A DNA stretch of 64,000 nt from Stutzerimonas stutzeri (GCA_002345575.1 DDVX01000002.1:1-64000), one strand, 5' to 3'. Counted from the stretch's first letter, positions 30,210-45,029 are shown. Translations and numbers: made by a program. The notes: a model not told the origin generated them from the letters alone.

Positions 30210-32104
30210 CAGGCGCTCTGCTCCAGTTTCTGACCGGCACTGCGCTTTTTCAGGTGAATCATCAGCAATGAAACCGCTGCCGGCGTGACGCCGGGAATCC
30301 TTGATGCCTGGCCGAGTGTTTCAGGCCTTGCCTGACACAACTTGTGCTGGATTTCCTTGGAGAGCCCAGGGATTGCTGAATAATCCAGTTCGCTGGGTAG
30401 CGCTATGTTCTCGCTGGCACGCAGACGAGCGATCTCGTCCTGCTGCCGTTCGATATAGCCCGCGTATTTGGTCCTGATTTCAACCTGCTCGGCTACTTGC
30501 GGATCGTCCACCGCCACACCTGTCAGCTCGACCAGGCTCCGATAGTCGATCTCGGGTCGAGCTAGCAGGTTCAGCAAGTTGTACTCGTGGGTCAGCGGGG
30601 TGCCGAAACGGGCTGATATGGCATCACCCTGTTCGGTTCCAGGACGCACCCAGGTTTCCTTCAGACGCTGTTCTTCTCGGTCGATTTCTTCGCGCTTGCG
30701 CTCGAAAGCGGCCCAACGGATGTCATCCACCAACCCCAGCTCTCGACCCTTTTCGGTCAGACGCAGGTCGGCGTTGTCCTCACGCAAGATCAGCCGGTAT
30801 TCGGCACGCGAAGTGAACATGCGATATGGCTCTTGGGTGCCCAGGGTGATCAGGTCGTCGATCAGCACGCCGAGGTAGGCTTCATCGCGGCGCGGATACC
30901 AAGCGTCACGGCCCTGGGCACGCAGTGCGGCGTTGGTGCCAGCGAGCAGACCCTGGATACCAGCCTCTTCGTAGCCGGTGGTCCCGTTGATCTGACCGGC
31001 GAAGAATAACCCGCCAATGACCTTGGTTTCCAAACTGTGCTTGAGATCCCGCGGGTCGAAGTAGTCGTACTCGATGGCGTAGCCGGGCCGGACAATATGC
31101 GCCTGCTCCATGCCACGGATGCTTTGCACGATCTGTAGCTGCACATCGAACGGCAGCGAAGTGGAAATACCGTTAGGATAAAGCTCGTGGGTGGTCAGGC
31201 CTTCAGGTTCGATAAAGACCTGATGACTGTCCTTGTCGGCAAAGCGATGGATCTTGTCCTCGATGGACGGGCAATAGCGCGGGCCGACACCTTCGATGAC
31301 ACCGGAATACATCGGTGAACGATCGAGGTTGGCCGCGATGATCTCGTGGGTACGGGCATTGGTGTGAGTGATCCAGCAGCTCACTTGCCGCGGATGCTGT
31401 TCGCGGTTGCCCAGGTAGGACATCACCGGCAACGGTGTGTCGCCGGGTTGTTCGATCATCACCGAGAAATCCACGCTTTTGCCGTCGATGCGCGGCGGCG
31501 TGCCGGTCTTTAAGCGTCCTACGCGCAAGGGTTGCTCGCGCAGACGCTGAGCAAGAGCGATGGAAGGCGGATCACCGGCACGACCTCCGGAATAATTCTG
31601 CAGTCCTATGTGGATAAGTCCGCCGAGGAAGGTTCCGGTCGTTAGAACTACCGATTCAGAGAAGAAACGCAGTCCCATTTGGGTAACCACGCCCTTGACC
31701 TGATCAGCCTCGACGATCAGGTCGTCAGCCGCTTGCTGGAATATCCACAGGTTCGGCTGGTTCTCCAGTGTTTCGCGAACGGCAGCCTTGTACAGGATTC
31801 GATCAGCCTGGGCACGAGTGGCTCGGACTGCAGGGCCTTTGCGGCTGTTGAGCACGCGAAATTGAATGCCGCTTTTGTCGGTAGCAGTCGCCATGACGCC
31901 ACCCAGTGCATCGATTTCCTTGACCAGATGGCTCTTACCGATGCCGCCGATGGCCGGATTGCAGCTCATCTGCCCGAGGGTTTCCACATTGTGCGTCAGC
32001 AACAGGGTTTTCACGCCCATGCGCGCCGCTGCCAGGGCAGCTTCGGTACCGGCATGGCCACCGCCGATCACGATGACGTCAAAACGGGAAGGGAAATCCA
32101 CCAC
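30209..32104 (-). CDS. mnmG: tRNA uridine-34 carboxymethylaminomethyl synthase, FAD subunit
   Basis: 631 residues (GidA). With MnmE it makes cmnm5U at tRNA wobble position 34. N-terminal FAD motif [19 protein letters not shown] (about 12-30), [20 protein letters not shown] and the C-terminal helical MnmE/tRNA-binding domain. It starts with GTG at 32104 (GTG GTG). First gene of the mnmG-rsmG-parA-parB unit, downstream of an origin-like region. Confidence 0.98.
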   Translation of the reverse strand: MVDFPSRFDVIVIGGGHAGTEAALAAARMGVKTLLLTHNVETLGQMSCNPAIGGIGKSHLVKEIDALGGVMATATDKSGIQFRVLNSRKGPAVRATRAQADRILYKAAVRETLENQPNLWIFQQAADDLIVEADQVKGVVTQMGLRFFSESVVLTTGTFLGGLIHIGLQNYSGGRAGDPPSIALAQRLREQPLRVGRLKTGTPPRIDGKSVDFSVMIEQPGDTPLPVMSYLGNREQHPRQVSCWITHTNARTHEIIAANLDRSPMYSGVIEGVGPRYCPSIEDKIHRFADKDSHQVFIEPEGLTTHELYPNGISTSLPFDVQLQIVQSIRGMEQAHIVRPGYAIEYDYFDPRDLKHSLETKVIGGLFFAGQINGTTGYEEAGIQGLLAGTNAALRAQGRDAWYPRRDEAYLGVLIDDLITLGTQEPYRMFTSRAEYRLILREDNADLRLTEKGRELGLVDDIRWAAFERKREEIDREEQRLKETWVRPGTEQGDAISARFGTPLTHEYNLLNLLARPEIDYRSLVELTGVAVDDPQVAEQVEIRTKYAGYIERQQDEIARLRASENIALPSELDYSAIPGLSKEIQHKLCQARPETLGQASRIPGVTPAAVSLLMIHLKKRSAGQKLEQSA

Positions 32105-32600
32105 GCACCTCGTGCCTGTTCGTAAGAGTTCTGGGAAGCACGCAAGTATAGGGTTTCACGGACGTTGAAAGAAGGCTTCTGGATAAAAAATAACCAGCTT
32201 CGATTATTAAGCACGCAGGCAGACAACATAGAAATAAAGAAAGAGTTTCTTTAAAGCTTATTTTTATGATTATAAATGGTGCGGCTGTTTTCTGTGGATA
32301 ACCTCTGAAGGCCTTGCAGTCTGTGGGCTACAGAGAAGAGTAACCCGGTGATGAAGCTGGGCGGCAACGGTGTGCAGCCCGTGGGTAGCCTGTGCATGGA
32401 AGTGATAGTTATCCACAGTCGTATTTATGCACCGTTTTATACCGAGGTTATGGACCTAGCTCATAGGTGGTTGTCCACAGTGCTTATGGCGTTGTTGGCT
32501 CTTAAATATTCTCAACGAAAAGGCTTTTCGAGCAGGCACAGTTCGTCACGCCATGCTCACTTAGAGCTGGCGTACGAGTAGAAACAGCTTTGACGGAGGA
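32105..32600. other. oriC-like intergenic region mnmG/mnmE with DnaA boxes
   Basis: About 500 non-coding bases. An AT-rich stretch (about 32210-32280) is followed by DnaA boxes: TGTGGATAA at 32293-32301, TTATCCACA at 32409-32417 and TTGTCCACA (one mismatch) at 32471-32479. The section 32230-32318 closely resembles 36612-36705 upstream of dnaA (shared GTTTTCTGTGGATAACC and flanks). It could be a second origin, a DnaA titration site or a DnaA-controlled mnmG promoter. Confidence 0.65.
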
Positions 32601-33968
32601 TTATTTGCCGATGCAGAAGCTAGAAAAGATCCGTCCTAGCAGATCGTCTGAGCTGAAGGCACCGGTGATTTCGCCCAAGGCTTGCTGAGCCTGACGTAGA
32701 TCTTCAGCCAGTAGTTCACCGGCACCTGCGCGGGTCAGCTGGGCGTGTCCGTGGTCAAGATACTGCTGAGCCTGACGCAGTGCATCAAGATGACGACGGC
32801 GGGCGCTGAAGCCGCTTTCTGCAGTTTGGTCGTAACCCATGCAGGTCTTCAGGTGTTCACGAAGCACATCCAGTCCCTGGCCCGAACGAGCCGAGAGGTT
32901 AAGCGCGGTCTCCCCGTTGGGGCCAATGAACAGCCCGATGGGCTCGCCGGTGAGGTCTGCCTTGTTGCGAATCAGCGTAGTGCGCAGCGGGTCGGGCTTG
33001 GTTACGAGGAAATCCGGCCAGGGAGACTCATCGGCACCGATGGTGGAAGTGCTGGCATCAACCATCAACAGGATTCGATCAGCCTCCTCGATAGCTTTGA
33101 TCGCGCGTTCGATGCCGATGCGTTCGACCTGATCCTCTGTATCGCGCAGCCCGGCGGTATCGACGATGTGCAGCGGCATACCATCAATGTGGATATGTTC
33201 ACGCAAGATGTCCCGGGTGGTGCCGGCAATGTCCGTGACGATGGCGGCCTCGCGTCCGGCCAGCGCATTGAGCAGGCTCGACTTGCCGGCATTGGGCAGG
33301 CCAGCGATGACCACTGTCATGCCCTCTCGTAGAAGAGCTCCCTGACCAGCTTCACGCAGAACTGTGGATAACTCGCTGCGCACGCCATCAAGTAATCCGA
33401 GCACGTGGCCATCGGCGAGGAAATCGATTTCTTCTTCGGGGAAATCTATGGCTGCTTCAACATAGATACGCAGTTGAGTCAGCCTTTCGGTGAGCTGGTG
33501 AACACGCCGGGAAAACTCGCCCTGTAGTGAACGCACCGCATTGCGCGCCGCTTGAGCGGAGCTGGCTTCGATGAGATCAGCGATGGCCTCGGCCTGTGCC
33601 AGGTCCAGCTTGTCGTTGAGAAATGCCCGCTCGCTGAACTCCCCCGGCCGCGCCAAACGCGCACCGAGTTCCACACAGCGGCGCAGCAGCATATCCATGA
33701 CTACTGGTCCGCCATGGCCCTGCAGCTCCAGCACGTCTTCACCGGTGAATGAATGTGGGCCGGGAAAGAACAGCATGAGCCCTTCATCGATAACCTCACC
33801 GTCATTGGCGTGAAACGGGCCGTAATGGGCATGACGGGCAATAGGCTCCCGTCCACTGAGGGTGATGGCCAGCGCTTTGGCGCGCGGCCCGGAAACACGC
33901 ACGACGCCAATACCGCCACGACCCGGTGCGGTGGCAACTGCGGCGATGGTTTCGTGATCCTGGCGCAT
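32601..33968 (-). CDS. mnmE: tRNA-modification GTPase MnmE
   Basis: 455 residues from the ATG at 33968 (GGAG eight bases upstream); an upstream TTG in frame lies in the yidC terminator and is rejected. Partner of MnmG in wobble-uridine modification. Folate-binding N-terminus starting [21 protein letters not shown]-domain motifs [37 protein letters not shown]-terminal FCIGK with the conserved Cys. Confidence 0.98.
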   Translation of the reverse strand: MRQDHETIAAVATAPGRGGIGVVRVSGPRAKALAITLSGREPIARHAHYGPFHANDGEVIDEGLMLFFPGPHSFTGEDVLELQGHGGPVVMDMLLRRCVELGARLARPGEFSERAFLNDKLDLAQAEAIADLIEASSAQAARNAVRSLQGEFSRRVHQLTERLTQLRIYVEAAIDFPEEEIDFLADGHVLGLLDGVRSELSTVLREAGQGALLREGMTVVIAGLPNAGKSSLLNALAGREAAIVTDIAGTTRDILREHIHIDGMPLHIVDTAGLRDTEDQVERIGIERAIKAIEEADRILLMVDASTSTIGADESPWPDFLVTKPDPLRTTLIRNKADLTGEPIGLFIGPNGETALNLSARSGQGLDVLREHLKTCMGYDQTAESGFSARRRHLDALRQAQQYLDHGHAQLTRAGAGELLAEDLRQAQQALGEITGAFSSDDLLGRIFSSFCIGK

Positions 33969-33997
33969 GCGTTTTTCTCCGAAAACTGGAAAAGCAA

Positions 33998-34019
33998 AAC
34001 GCCCCAATCAAGGGGCGTT
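33998..34019 (-). terminator. yidC terminator hairpin
   Basis: AACGCCCC / GGGGCGTT stem with a 6-base loop, followed on the minus strand by TTTGCTTTT. It lies between yidC and mnmE and closes the rpmH-rnpA-yidD-yidC unit. Confidence 0.8.
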
Positions 34020-34035
34020 CTGTTCAGCTATCAAG

Positions 34036-35709
34036 TCAGACTGCCTTGGCTGCCTTTTCGATCTTCCGGGTAATGTACCACTGCTGTGCAATGGACAGGA
34101 CGTTGTTAACGACCCAATACAGCACCAGACCGGCCGGGAACCAGAGGAAGAAGAAAGTGAAGATGATCGGCAGCAATTTCATGATCCGCGCCTGCATGGG
34201 GTCCGGCGGGGTCGGGTTGAGCTGCTGCTGAAGGAACATGGTTACGCCCATGATGATCGGCAGGATGAAGTAGGGATCCTTGATCGACAGGTCGGTGATC
34301 CAGAACATCCACGGCGCCTGGCGCATCTCTACGCTTTCCAGCAGTACCCAATAGAGCGCCAGGAACACCGGCATCTGTACCAGGATCGGCAGGCAGCCAC
34401 CGAGCGGATTGATCTTCTCCTTCTTGTACAGCTCCATCATCGCCTGAGAAACCTTCTGGCGATCATCGCCATGCTGTTCCTTGAGCGCCTGCATCTTCGG
34501 TGCCACGGCGCGCATGCGAGCCATGGATCTGTAACTGGCTGCCGAGAGCGGGAAGAAGACTAGCTTGATGATGATAGTCAGTACGATGATTGACCAACCC
34601 CAGTTGACTATCACCGCCTGAATCGCGCTGAGCAGCCAGAAGATCGGTTGGGCAATGAACCAGAGGAAGCCGTAATCGACTGTCAGGCGCAGGCCCGGCG
34701 AGAGTTCTTCCAGTCGATTCTGATCTTTGGGGCCGGCATACAAGGTCGCAGCGATCTCACCCGTGCTACCGGGAGCAACCGCAACGGCAGAGCCGGTGAA
34801 GCCGATGATGTAGTTACCCTGGCTGTCCTTGCGGGTCTGGACCTGATTGGTCTGATCCGGCGACGGAATCCAGGCAGTGACGAAGTAATGCTGAAGCCAG
34901 GCGATCCAGCCGCCTTCTACGGCTTCCTTGACGCTCTTGTCATCCATGTCGCCCATGGAGACCTTGCGATAGGGCTCGTCCTTGGTCCAGAGGGCTGCCC
35001 CCAGATAAGTAGCGGTGCCGGTTGCAGTACTCGAGGAGGGGTCTCCACTGCTGTCGCGCTTGAGTTGCCCGAACATGTAGCCGGTCCAGGGCTTTTCGCT
35101 CTGGTTGTCGATCAGGTAGCGCACTTCAAGGTCGTAGGCTCCGCGATCGAAGCTGAAGCGCTTGATGTAATCGACACCATCTTCGCTGTATGCCAGGTCG
35201 ACCACCAGACGGTCCTGGCCTTCGGCCATTTCGTATTGCTGCTGCTCGCTGCGATACAGCGGACGCCCACTGGCCTTGTCCGGACCGTCGCCGATCAAAC
35301 CGCTCTGTGCTTCATAAATACGCTGTGCACTACGCTCGAACAGCTGGAAAGGTACGTCAGGACGATCCTGGCGACGTGGAAACTGCGTAAGCCGCAGATC
35401 GATGATGTCGCCACCACGCGGATCAATAGCCAGATCCAGCACATCGGTACGCACGTGGATCAGCTGTGAACTTGCTGGTGCATCAGGAAGCGCATTGGCC
35501 TGCTGCTCGCCGGCTACCATAGGGATGTCGCTTTGCGCGCCTTCAGGACTGGCAATGGCCGGCATGTCGCTTTGCGGGGCCGTAGCATTTTGCGTCTGAC
35601 GCGACTCGTCAGGCAGGGCTGTCTGACCATAGTCCTGGTTCCACTGCAGAACCAGCAGGTAGGCAACGATGGCCAGTGATACAAGCAGGATCGAGCGTTT
35701 GATATCCAT
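34036..35709 (-). CDS. yidC: Membrane protein insertase YidC
   Basis: 557 residues. Inserts proteins into the inner membrane with or without SecYEG. N-terminal membrane helix (RSILLVSLAIVAYLLVLQW, 5-23), a large periplasmic beta domain (about 60-350), then the conserved membrane core with GWSIIVLTIIIKLVFFPLS and the PLGGCLPILVQMPVF hairpin. The start is 2 bases from the yidD stop. Confidence 0.98.
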   Translation of the reverse strand: MDIKRSILLVSLAIVAYLLVLQWNQDYGQTALPDESRQTQNATAPQSDMPAIASPEGAQSDIPMVAGEQQANALPDAPASSQLIHVRTDVLDLAIDPRGGDIIDLRLTQFPRRQDRPDVPFQLFERSAQRIYEAQSGLIGDGPDKASGRPLYRSEQQQYEMAEGQDRLVVDLAYSEDGVDYIKRFSFDRGAYDLEVRYLIDNQSEKPWTGYMFGQLKRDSSGDPSSSTATGTATYLGAALWTKDEPYRKVSMGDMDDKSVKEAVEGGWIAWLQHYFVTAWIPSPDQTNQVQTRKDSQGNYIIGFTGSAVAVAPGSTGEIAATLYAGPKDQNRLEELSPGLRLTVDYGFLWFIAQPIFWLLSAIQAVIVNWGWSIIVLTIIIKLVFFPLSAASYRSMARMRAVAPKMQALKEQHGDDRQKVSQAMMELYKKEKINPLGGCLPILVQMPVFLALYWVLLESVEMRQAPWMFWITDLSIKDPYFILPIIMGVTMFLQQQLNPTPPDPMQARIMKLLPIIFTFFFLWFPAGLVLYWVVNNVLSIAQQWYITRKIEKAAKAV

Positions 35710-35711
35710 GA

Positions 35712-35957
35712 TTACTCGGTCATCGATGATGAATTTGAGGTGTTATTAGAAGGTACGGGATCATAGCCGCCCGGACTCCATGGATGGCAGCGGCCAATTC
35801 TGCGCAAGCTAAGCCAGCCACCGTGCAGCAGGCCATAGGTCTCAATGGCCTCTAGTGCATAGCAGGAGCAGCTTGGATAGAAGCGGCAATGGCTCGCCAT
35901 CAGAGGACTGATGGCGTACCGGTAGATGCGAATCGGGATCAGAGCCAGTTTACGCAT
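35712..35957 (-). CDS. yidD: Membrane protein insertion efficiency factor YidD
   Basis: 81 residues from the ATG at 35957, which overlaps the end of rnpA by a few codons as in most bacteria; a longer upstream frame is only a shadow of rnpA. Signature [15 protein letters not shown] with the conserved cysteines and basic amphipathic ends. Thought to help YidC-dependent insertion. Confidence 0.95.
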   Translation of the reverse strand: MRKLALIPIRIYRYAISPLMASHCRFYPSCSCYALEAIETYGLLHGGWLSLRRIGRCHPWSPGGYDPVPSNNTSNSSSMTE

Positions 35958-36345
35958 GGACTGTCTTACCCTGCTCTGGTTGGACGGCAGCTTGGGACTG
36001 TGTGCGCGACAACCGTTTCCAGAGTTTGTTGAATTGCCGTGCCAGCTCAGAATTGTCCACATCGGCCAATCCCTTACGTGCAATCACCACGACATCCCAT
36101 CCGGCCAATTCCATTTGATGGAGGCGGAAGGTTTCGCGTAGCTGCCGCTTGATGCGATTGCGTTCGACCGAGAGCTTGACACTCTTCTTACCGATCACCA
36201 GCCCTAGACGGGGGTGCGGCAGGTCATTTTCGCGCACAAGGAGCAGGACGTTCCTGCCCGGTAACTTGCCGGAAGGGGAGTCGAAGACTGCCTTGAACTG
36301 GCTCGGGGTCAGCAATCGCTTTTCCCGACCGAAGTCCCGACTCAC
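35950..36345 (-). CDS. rnpA: Ribonuclease P protein component
   Basis: 131 residues. Basic protein that binds the RNase P RNA for tRNA 5' maturation. The RNR signature is in [15 protein letters not shown] (about 61-75). GTG start at 36345, 17 bases after rpmH. The C-terminal tail is slightly extended and overlaps yidD. Confidence 0.96.
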   Translation of the reverse strand: MSRDFGREKRLLTPSQFKAVFDSPSGKLPGRNVLLLVRENDLPHPRLGLVIGKKSVKLSVERNRIKRQLRETFRLHQMELAGWDVVVIARKGLADVDNSELARQFNKLWKRLSRTQSQAAVQPEQGKTVHA

Positions 36346-36362
36346 TAGCGATTCCGACGTGT

Positions 36363-36497
36363 TCAGACTGCCAGACGCTTACGACCCTTGGCACGACGGC
36401 GGGACAGAACGGCACGACCGCTCTTGGTAGCCATACGGGCACGGAAACCGTGGTTGCGAGCGCGCTTGATGGTGCTGGGCTGGAAAGTGCGTTTCAT
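36363..36497 (-). CDS. rpmH: 50S ribosomal protein L34
   Basis: 44 residues, the family length, beginning [20 protein letters not shown] and ending GRKRLAV with TGA at 36363. Highly basic. First gene of the rpmH-rnpA-yidD-yidC unit, facing away from dnaA across the origin region. Confidence 0.97.
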   Translation of the reverse strand: MKRTFQPSTIKRARNHGFRARMATKSGRAVLSRRRAKGRKRLAV

Positions 36498-37008
36498 GAT
36501 GCTTTACCTGGTGATCCATTGCGGGCCGGAATGGCCCCCTTTTAAGAGACCGGCGATTGTAGAGAAGCCGGGCGGTCAGGTCAATTTCCAGCCAGACGAT
36601 CAGCCAGAGATATTTAAATAAAGATAAGAAAGAATAGTCTTTCTTACTAAAGCGTTTATAGATGGTGAACCAGTTTTCTGTGGATAACCAGCTGCAGGCC
36701 ATAAGTGGTAGGGCCTTGAGCGAAACTGAACCCTTGGGGTTATCGGTGGGCTTGAGGTGTGTATGCATTGCATAGGTTGTGGGCAATTGGATGACTTATC
36801 CCCAGGAGAAATGATGCCCATGATATCCACTGGCCGGTCCCCAGAGCCTAACCCTGCTTATCAACAGGGCTTAGCTAGCTATTTCTCTCCCCTAGAGGCG
36901 GCTGAGCTGTCGCTTTCTATCGCTGGGCAAGCCACATTTGTGGATAAGTAGAAGGCGCAGAGCTACAATAGCGGCCGTTTTACAGCTCGACAGCGTCTAG
37001 GAGATTCC
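36498..37008. other. Probable chromosomal replication origin oriC (rpmH/dnaA)
   Basis: About 510 non-coding bases. AT-rich stretch at about 36605-36660, then DnaA boxes: TGTGGATAA at 36679-36687 and 36939-36947 (perfect), TTATCCCCA at 36796-36804 and TTATCAACA at 36858-36866 (one mismatch each). Position between rpmH and dnaA is that of the Pseudomonas origin. It also carries the divergent promoters of rpmH and dnaA; DnaA boxes near dnaA allow autoregulation. Confidence 0.85.
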
Positions 37009-38454
37009 GTGTCGGTGGAACTTTGGCAGCAGTGCGTTGACCTTTTGAGGGATGAACTGCCAGCCCAGCAATTCAACACATGGATTCGTCCGCTTCAGGT
37101 TGAGGCCGAAGCAGACGCACTTCGCGTTTACGCCCCTAACCGTTTTGTCCTGGACTGGGTCAACGAGAAGTACCTGTCACGACTGCTGGAGCTGTTATCC
37201 GAGCGAGCGAATGGTCCTGCCCCGAACCTGTCGTTGCTGATTGGCAGCAAGCGTAGCCCTTCGGCTACCGGTTTGCCGTCCGCCTCGATGGCTCGAGCTC
37301 AACAGCCGACCCAGACTGCAGCGCCAGCCGCTCAAGAATCAGTGCGGCATGAAAACTTCTCGACCAGTTCATCCGAGCCGATCGCTCCCGTACGTACAGA
37401 GCGCAACGTGCAGGTTGAAGGTGGGCTCAAGCACACCAGCTACCTCAACCGCACCTTCACCTTTGAGAATTTCGTCGAAGGCAAGTCGAACCAGTTGGCG
37501 CGCGCCGCTGCATGGCAGGTAGCGGACAACCCCAAGCACGGCTACAACCCACTGTTCCTTTATGGCGGCGTCGGCCTGGGCAAGACCCACCTGATGCACG
37601 CGGTGGGTAATCATCTGCTGAAGAAGAACCCGAATGCCAAGGTGGTCTATTTGCATTCGGAGCGCTTTGTCGCGGATATGGTTAAGGCGCTGCAGCTCAA
37701 TGCCATCAATGAATTCAAGCGCTTCTACCGTTCGGTTGATGCGCTGCTGATCGACGACATCCAGTTTTTTGCCAAGAAAGAGCGATCTCAGGAAGAGTTC
37801 TTTCACACCTTCAATGCGCTGCTTGAAGGTGGGCAACAGGTGATCCTTACCAGTGATCGTTATCCCAAGGAAATCGACGGTCTGGAAGAGCGCCTGAAGT
37901 CCCGCTTCGGCTGGGGACTTACGGTGGCGGTTGAGCCGCCGGAGCTGGAAACGCGCGTGGCGATCCTGATGAAAAAGGCCGATCAGGCCAATGTTGATTT
38001 GCCTCACGATGCAGCGTTCTTCATAGCCCAGCGGATTCGCTCCAACGTGCGCGAGTTGGAAGGAGCGCTCAAGCGGGTGATTGCTCACTCCCACTTCATG
38101 GGGCGCGACATCACCATCGAGCTTATTCGCGAATCGCTCAAGGATTTGCTTGCCCTGCAGGACAAGCTGGTCAGCATCGACAATATTCAGCGTACCGTCG
38201 CAGAGTATTACAAGATCAAGATTGCCGACCTGCTATCCAAGCGACGCTCACGTTCCGTGGCCCGTCCACGCCAGGTTGCGATGGCTCTGTCCAAGGAGTT
38301 GACCAACCATAGCCTGCCGGAGATCGGTGACGCATTTGGCGGGCGTGATCACACGACGGTACTGCACGCCTGTCGTAAGATTGCAGAGCTTCGGGAATTG
38401 GATGCAGATATTCGCGAAGACTACAAAAACCTACTGCGTACTTTGACAACCTGA
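37009..38454 (+). CDS. dnaA: Chromosomal replication initiator DnaA
   Basis: 481 residues, GTG start with TAGGAG six to seven bases upstream. Domain I (about 1-85), a variable linker rich in Ala/Gln/Ser, AAA+ domain with Walker [10 protein letters not shown] and Walker [10 protein letters not shown], and the C-terminal DnaA-box-binding domain with the signature [12 protein letters not shown]. Initiates replication at the origin just upstream. Confidence 0.99.
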   Translation: MSVELWQQCVDLLRDELPAQQFNTWIRPLQVEAEADALRVYAPNRFVLDWVNEKYLSRLLELLSERANGPAPNLSLLIGSKRSPSATGLPSASMARAQQPTQTAAPAAQESVRHENFSTSSSEPIAPVRTERNVQVEGGLKHTSYLNRTFTFENFVEGKSNQLARAAAWQVADNPKHGYNPLFLYGGVGLGKTHLMHAVGNHLLKKNPNAKVVYLHSERFVADMVKALQLNAINEFKRFYRSVDALLIDDIQFFAKKERSQEEFFHTFNALLEGGQQVILTSDRYPKEIDGLEERLKSRFGWGLTVAVEPPELETRVAILMKKADQANVDLPHDAAFFIAQRIRSNVRELEGALKRVIAHSHFMGRDITIELIRESLKDLLALQDKLVSIDNIQRTVAEYYKIKIADLLSKRRSRSVARPRQVAMALSKELTNHSLPEIGDAFGGRDHTTVLHACRKIAELRELDADIREDYKNLLRTLTT

Positions 38455-38490
38455 CAGACTGCGGCCAATTAATAGGCAAGGGACCGGACC

Positions 38491-39594
38491 ATGCATTTCA
38501 CCATTCAGCGCGAAGCCCTGTTGAAACCCCTGCAGCTGGTAGCCGGCGTCGTCGAACGGCGCCAGACCTTGCCGGTGCTGTCCAACGTACTGCTGGTCGT
38601 CCAGGATCAGCAATTGTCCCTGACGGGCACCGACCTGGAAGTCGAACTGGTCGGCCGCGTTGCCCTGGAAGATGCTTGCGAGCCCGGTGAAATTACCGTG
38701 CCTGCGCGCAAGCTGATGGATATATGCAAGAGTCTGCAGCCCGATGCGCTAATCGATATTCGTCTTGACGATCAGAAGGTGATCATCAAGTCCGGGCGCA
38801 GCCGCTTTACGCTTTCCACCCTGCCGGCCAACGATTTCCCTGCGGTGGAAGAAGGTCCTGGCTCGCTGAGCTTCAGTGTCAGCCAAGGCAGCATGCGCCG
38901 CATGATCGAGCGCAGCAGTTTCGCCATGGCTCAACAGGATGTGCGCTATTACCTTAATGGCATGTTGATTGAAGTCTCCAGCGGCATGCTGCGCGCAGTG
39001 GCCACCGATGGCCATCGCTTGGCAATGTGTTCCGTCCAAGCCAGCATCGACCAGCAGGAGCGCCACCAGGTCATCGTTCCCCGCAAGGGTATTCTCGAAC
39101 TGGCGCGACTGCTGACCGAGCATGATGCGGAAGTCAGCATCGTGCTCGGCCAGCATCATATCCGCGCGACCACTGGTGAATTCACCTTTACCTCCAAACT
39201 GGTAGACGGCAAGTTCCCCGATTACGAACGCGTACTGCCGCGGGGTGGTGACAAGTTGGTAGTCGGTGAGCGGCAGACATTGCGCGAAGCCTTCAGCCGT
39301 ACGGCGATTCTTTCTAACGAGAAGTACCGCGGCATTCGCCTGCAGTTGGAAAGTGGTTTGTTGAAGATCCAAGCCAACAACCCTGAGCAGGAAGAGGCGG
39401 AAGAAGAGGTTGCGGTCGATTACAACGGCGGTTCGCTAGAGATCGGCTTCAACGTCAGCTACCTGCTGGATGTGCTGGGCGTGATGACCACCGACAAGGT
39501 GCGCCTGATTCTCTCCGATGCCAACAGCAGCGCGCTGGTTCAGGAATTCGATAATGACGACTCCTCTTATGTCGTCATGCCGATGCGTCTGTAA
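38491..39594 (+). CDS. dnaN: DNA polymerase III beta sliding clamp
   Basis: 367 residues, normal. Three repeated clamp folds; begins MHFTIQREALLKPLQLVAGV and ends VVMPMRL, the family C-terminus. It follows dnaA by 36 bases in the dnaA-dnaN-recF-gyrB operon. Confidence 0.99.
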   Translation: MHFTIQREALLKPLQLVAGVVERRQTLPVLSNVLLVVQDQQLSLTGTDLEVELVGRVALEDACEPGEITVPARKLMDICKSLQPDALIDIRLDDQKVIIKSGRSRFTLSTLPANDFPAVEEGPGSLSFSVSQGSMRRMIERSSFAMAQQDVRYYLNGMLIEVSSGMLRAVATDGHRLAMCSVQASIDQQERHQVIVPRKGILELARLLTEHDAEVSIVLGQHHIRATTGEFTFTSKLVDGKFPDYERVLPRGGDKLVVGERQTLREAFSRTAILSNEKYRGIRLQLESGLLKIQANNPEQEEAEEEVAVDYNGGSLEIGFNVSYLLDVLGVMTTDKVRLILSDANSSALVQEFDNDDSSYVVMPMRL

Positions 39595-39604
39595 TCAGCG
39601 CTGA

Positions 39605-43128
<3,524 letters not shown>

Positions 43129-43140
43129 TGTTGTTGTTTT

Positions 43141-43222
43141 AGGTGGCAAGAGCTTTTTGCCACCTGAGACGCCTTCCGTCATTCAGTATCACCTCAACCC
43201 TGGCCTAGCGCCGGGGTTTTTT
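43141..43222 (+). terminator. gyrB downstream hairpins
   Basis: A 9-bp stem AGGTGGCAA / TTGCCACCT (43141-43165) without a T run is followed by an imperfect GC-rich hairpin at about 43196-43216 ending in TTTTTT. The second is a probable intrinsic terminator of the dnaA-gyrB operon. Confidence 0.65.
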
Positions 43223-43250
43223 ATGAGTAAGAAATAATAGTTACAGGCGA

Positions 43251-43266
43251 TGTTCCACGTGGAACA
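43251..43266. promoter_or_regulatory. Perfect parS site downstream of gyrB
   Basis: TGTTCCACGTGGAACA, the full 16-bp palindrome, in the gyrB-ahpF intergenic region. The strongest of three ParB sites in this 3.2-kb stretch. Confidence 0.95.
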
Positions 43267-43411
43267 CGAAATCAAGTGTCGATAGTTTTTATGCATAGCC
43301 GCGCTTGTCTTAATCAATTTTCGAAATCCAGATGGTCCCGGTAACATCCACTCCATCAAGAATTTTCATCTTTCTGGCCGCTAGGTCACTCATTTCTCAA
43401 AGGGGTATTCC

Positions 43412-44977
43412 ATGCTCGATACCAATCTCAAGACCCAGTTGAAAGCCTATCTGGAAAAGGTCACTCAGCCGTTCGAGATCGTCGCGTCCCTCGATGACGG
43501 CGAGAAGTCCCGGGAAATGCTGAGCATGCTGCAGGACATTGCAGGTCTCAGCGACAAGATCACCCTCAAGACCGACGGCCAGGACGCACGCAAGCCGTCG
43601 TTCTCGCTCAACCGCATCGGCGGTGACATCAGCCTGCGCTTTGCCGGGCTGCCGATGGGCCACGAGTTCACTTCGCTGGTGTTGGCGCTGCTACAGGTCG
43701 GCGGTCATCCGTCGAAGACCGCGCCGGACATCATTGAGCAGATCAAGAACATCGAAGGCGAGTACAACTTCGAAACCTACTTCTCGCTGTCCTGCCAGAA
43801 CTGCCCGGACGTGGTCCAGGCGCTGAACCTGATGGCCGTGCTCAACCCCAACATCCGCCACGTCGCCATCGACGGTGCGCTGTTCCAGGACGAAGTTGAA
43901 GCGCGTCAGGTGATGTCGGTGCCCAGCATCTACCTCAACGGCGAACTGTTCGGGCAGGGCCGCATGGGCGAAGAAGAAATCCTTGCCAAGCTCGACACTG
44001 GCGCTGCCTCGCGTGATGCCGAGAAGATGAGCGCCAAGGCCGCCTTCGACGTGCTGGTCATCGGCGGTGGCCCGGCGGGCGCTGCAGCGGCTGTCTACGC
44101 CGCGCGCAAGGGCATCCGCACCGGTGTTGCCGCCGAGCGCTTCGGTGGGCAGGTGCTGGACACCATGGCCATCGAGAACTTCATCTCCGTCAAGGCCACC
44201 GAAGGCCCGCAACTGGCCCGCGCTCTGGAAGAGCATGTGCGCGAGTACGATGTCGACATCATGAACCTGCAGCGCGCCAGCAAGCTGATCCCGGCCGGTG
44301 CGGAAGGCCTGCACACCGTCGAGTTCGAGAACGGCGCGCGGCTGCAGTCCAAGACCGTCATCCTCTCCACCGGTGCCCGCTGGCGCGAAATGAACGTGCC
44401 CGGCGAGCAGGAATACCGTGGTCGTGGCGTCGCCTACTGCCCGCACTGCGACGGCCCGCTGTTCAAGGGCAAGCGCGTGGCGGTGATTGGTGGTGGCAAC
44501 TCCGGCGTGGAAGCGGCCATCGATCTGGCCGGCCTCGTCGCCCACGTCACCCTGCTGGAATTTGGCGAGAGCATGCGTGCTGACGCCGTGCTGCAGAACA
44601 AGCTGCGCAGCCTGAACAACGTCACCATCCTGACCATGGCGCAGACCACTGAGGTCAAGGGCGACGGGCAGAAGGTCACCGGCCTGGTCTACAAGGACCG
44701 CCACAGCGATGAGCTGCACAATGTCGAGCTGGAAGGCATCTTCGTGCAGATCGGCCTGCTGCCTAACAGCGATTGGCTCAAAGGCAGCGTGGAGCTGAAC
44801 CAGTATGGCGAGATCATCGTCGACGCCAAGGGCCAGACCAACATCCCGGGCGTCTTCGCTGCCGGCGACGTGACCACGGTGCCCTACAAGCAGATCGTCA
44901 TTGCCCTGGGCGATGGTGCCAAGGCGTCGCTGAGTGCCTTCGATCATCTGATTCGAAGCACCTCGCCTGTCGCATAA
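43412..44977 (+). CDS. ahpF: Alkyl hydroperoxide reductase subunit F
   Basis: 521 residues. NADH- and FAD-dependent reductase that recharges the peroxidase AhpC. N-terminal double thioredoxin-like domain with SCQNCPDV (CxxC at about 129-132), FAD motif [19 protein letters not shown] at about 216, redox CPHCDGP at about 345, NADH motif [15 protein letters not shown] behind AAAGGGG. No ahpC is next to it, which is unusual; it must lie elsewhere. The promoter is in 43267-43411. Confidence 0.97.
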   Translation: MLDTNLKTQLKAYLEKVTQPFEIVASLDDGEKSREMLSMLQDIAGLSDKITLKTDGQDARKPSFSLNRIGGDISLRFAGLPMGHEFTSLVLALLQVGGHPSKTAPDIIEQIKNIEGEYNFETYFSLSCQNCPDVVQALNLMAVLNPNIRHVAIDGALFQDEVEARQVMSVPSIYLNGELFGQGRMGEEEILAKLDTGAASRDAEKMSAKAAFDVLVIGGGPAGAAAAVYAARKGIRTGVAAERFGGQVLDTMAIENFISVKATEGPQLARALEEHVREYDVDIMNLQRASKLIPAGAEGLHTVEFENGARLQSKTVILSTGARWREMNVPGEQEYRGRGVAYCPHCDGPLFKGKRVAVIGGGNSGVEAAIDLAGLVAHVTLLEFGESMRADAVLQNKLRSLNNVTILTMAQTTEVKGDGQKVTGLVYKDRHSDELHNVELEGIFVQIGLLPNSDWLKGSVELNQYGEIIVDAKGQTNIPGVFAAGDVTTVPYKQIVIALGDGAKASLSAFDHLIRSTSPVA

Positions 44978-44993
44978 CACCAGCATCGTAACG

Positions 44994-45029
44994 AAAAGGG
45001 GGAGCAGATTTCGGTCTGCTCCCCCTTTT
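44994..45029. terminator. Strong bidirectional terminator ahpF / diguanylate cyclase
   Basis: A 15-bp perfect stem, AAAAGGGGGAGCAGA / TCTGCTCCCCCTTTT, with loop TTTCGG, between two convergent genes. Confidence 0.93.

Noticed and set aside
33969..34007. Longer mnmE start
   Set aside because: The TTG lies in the yidC terminator hairpin and lacks a ribosome binding site; the ATG at 33968 gives the family N-terminus.
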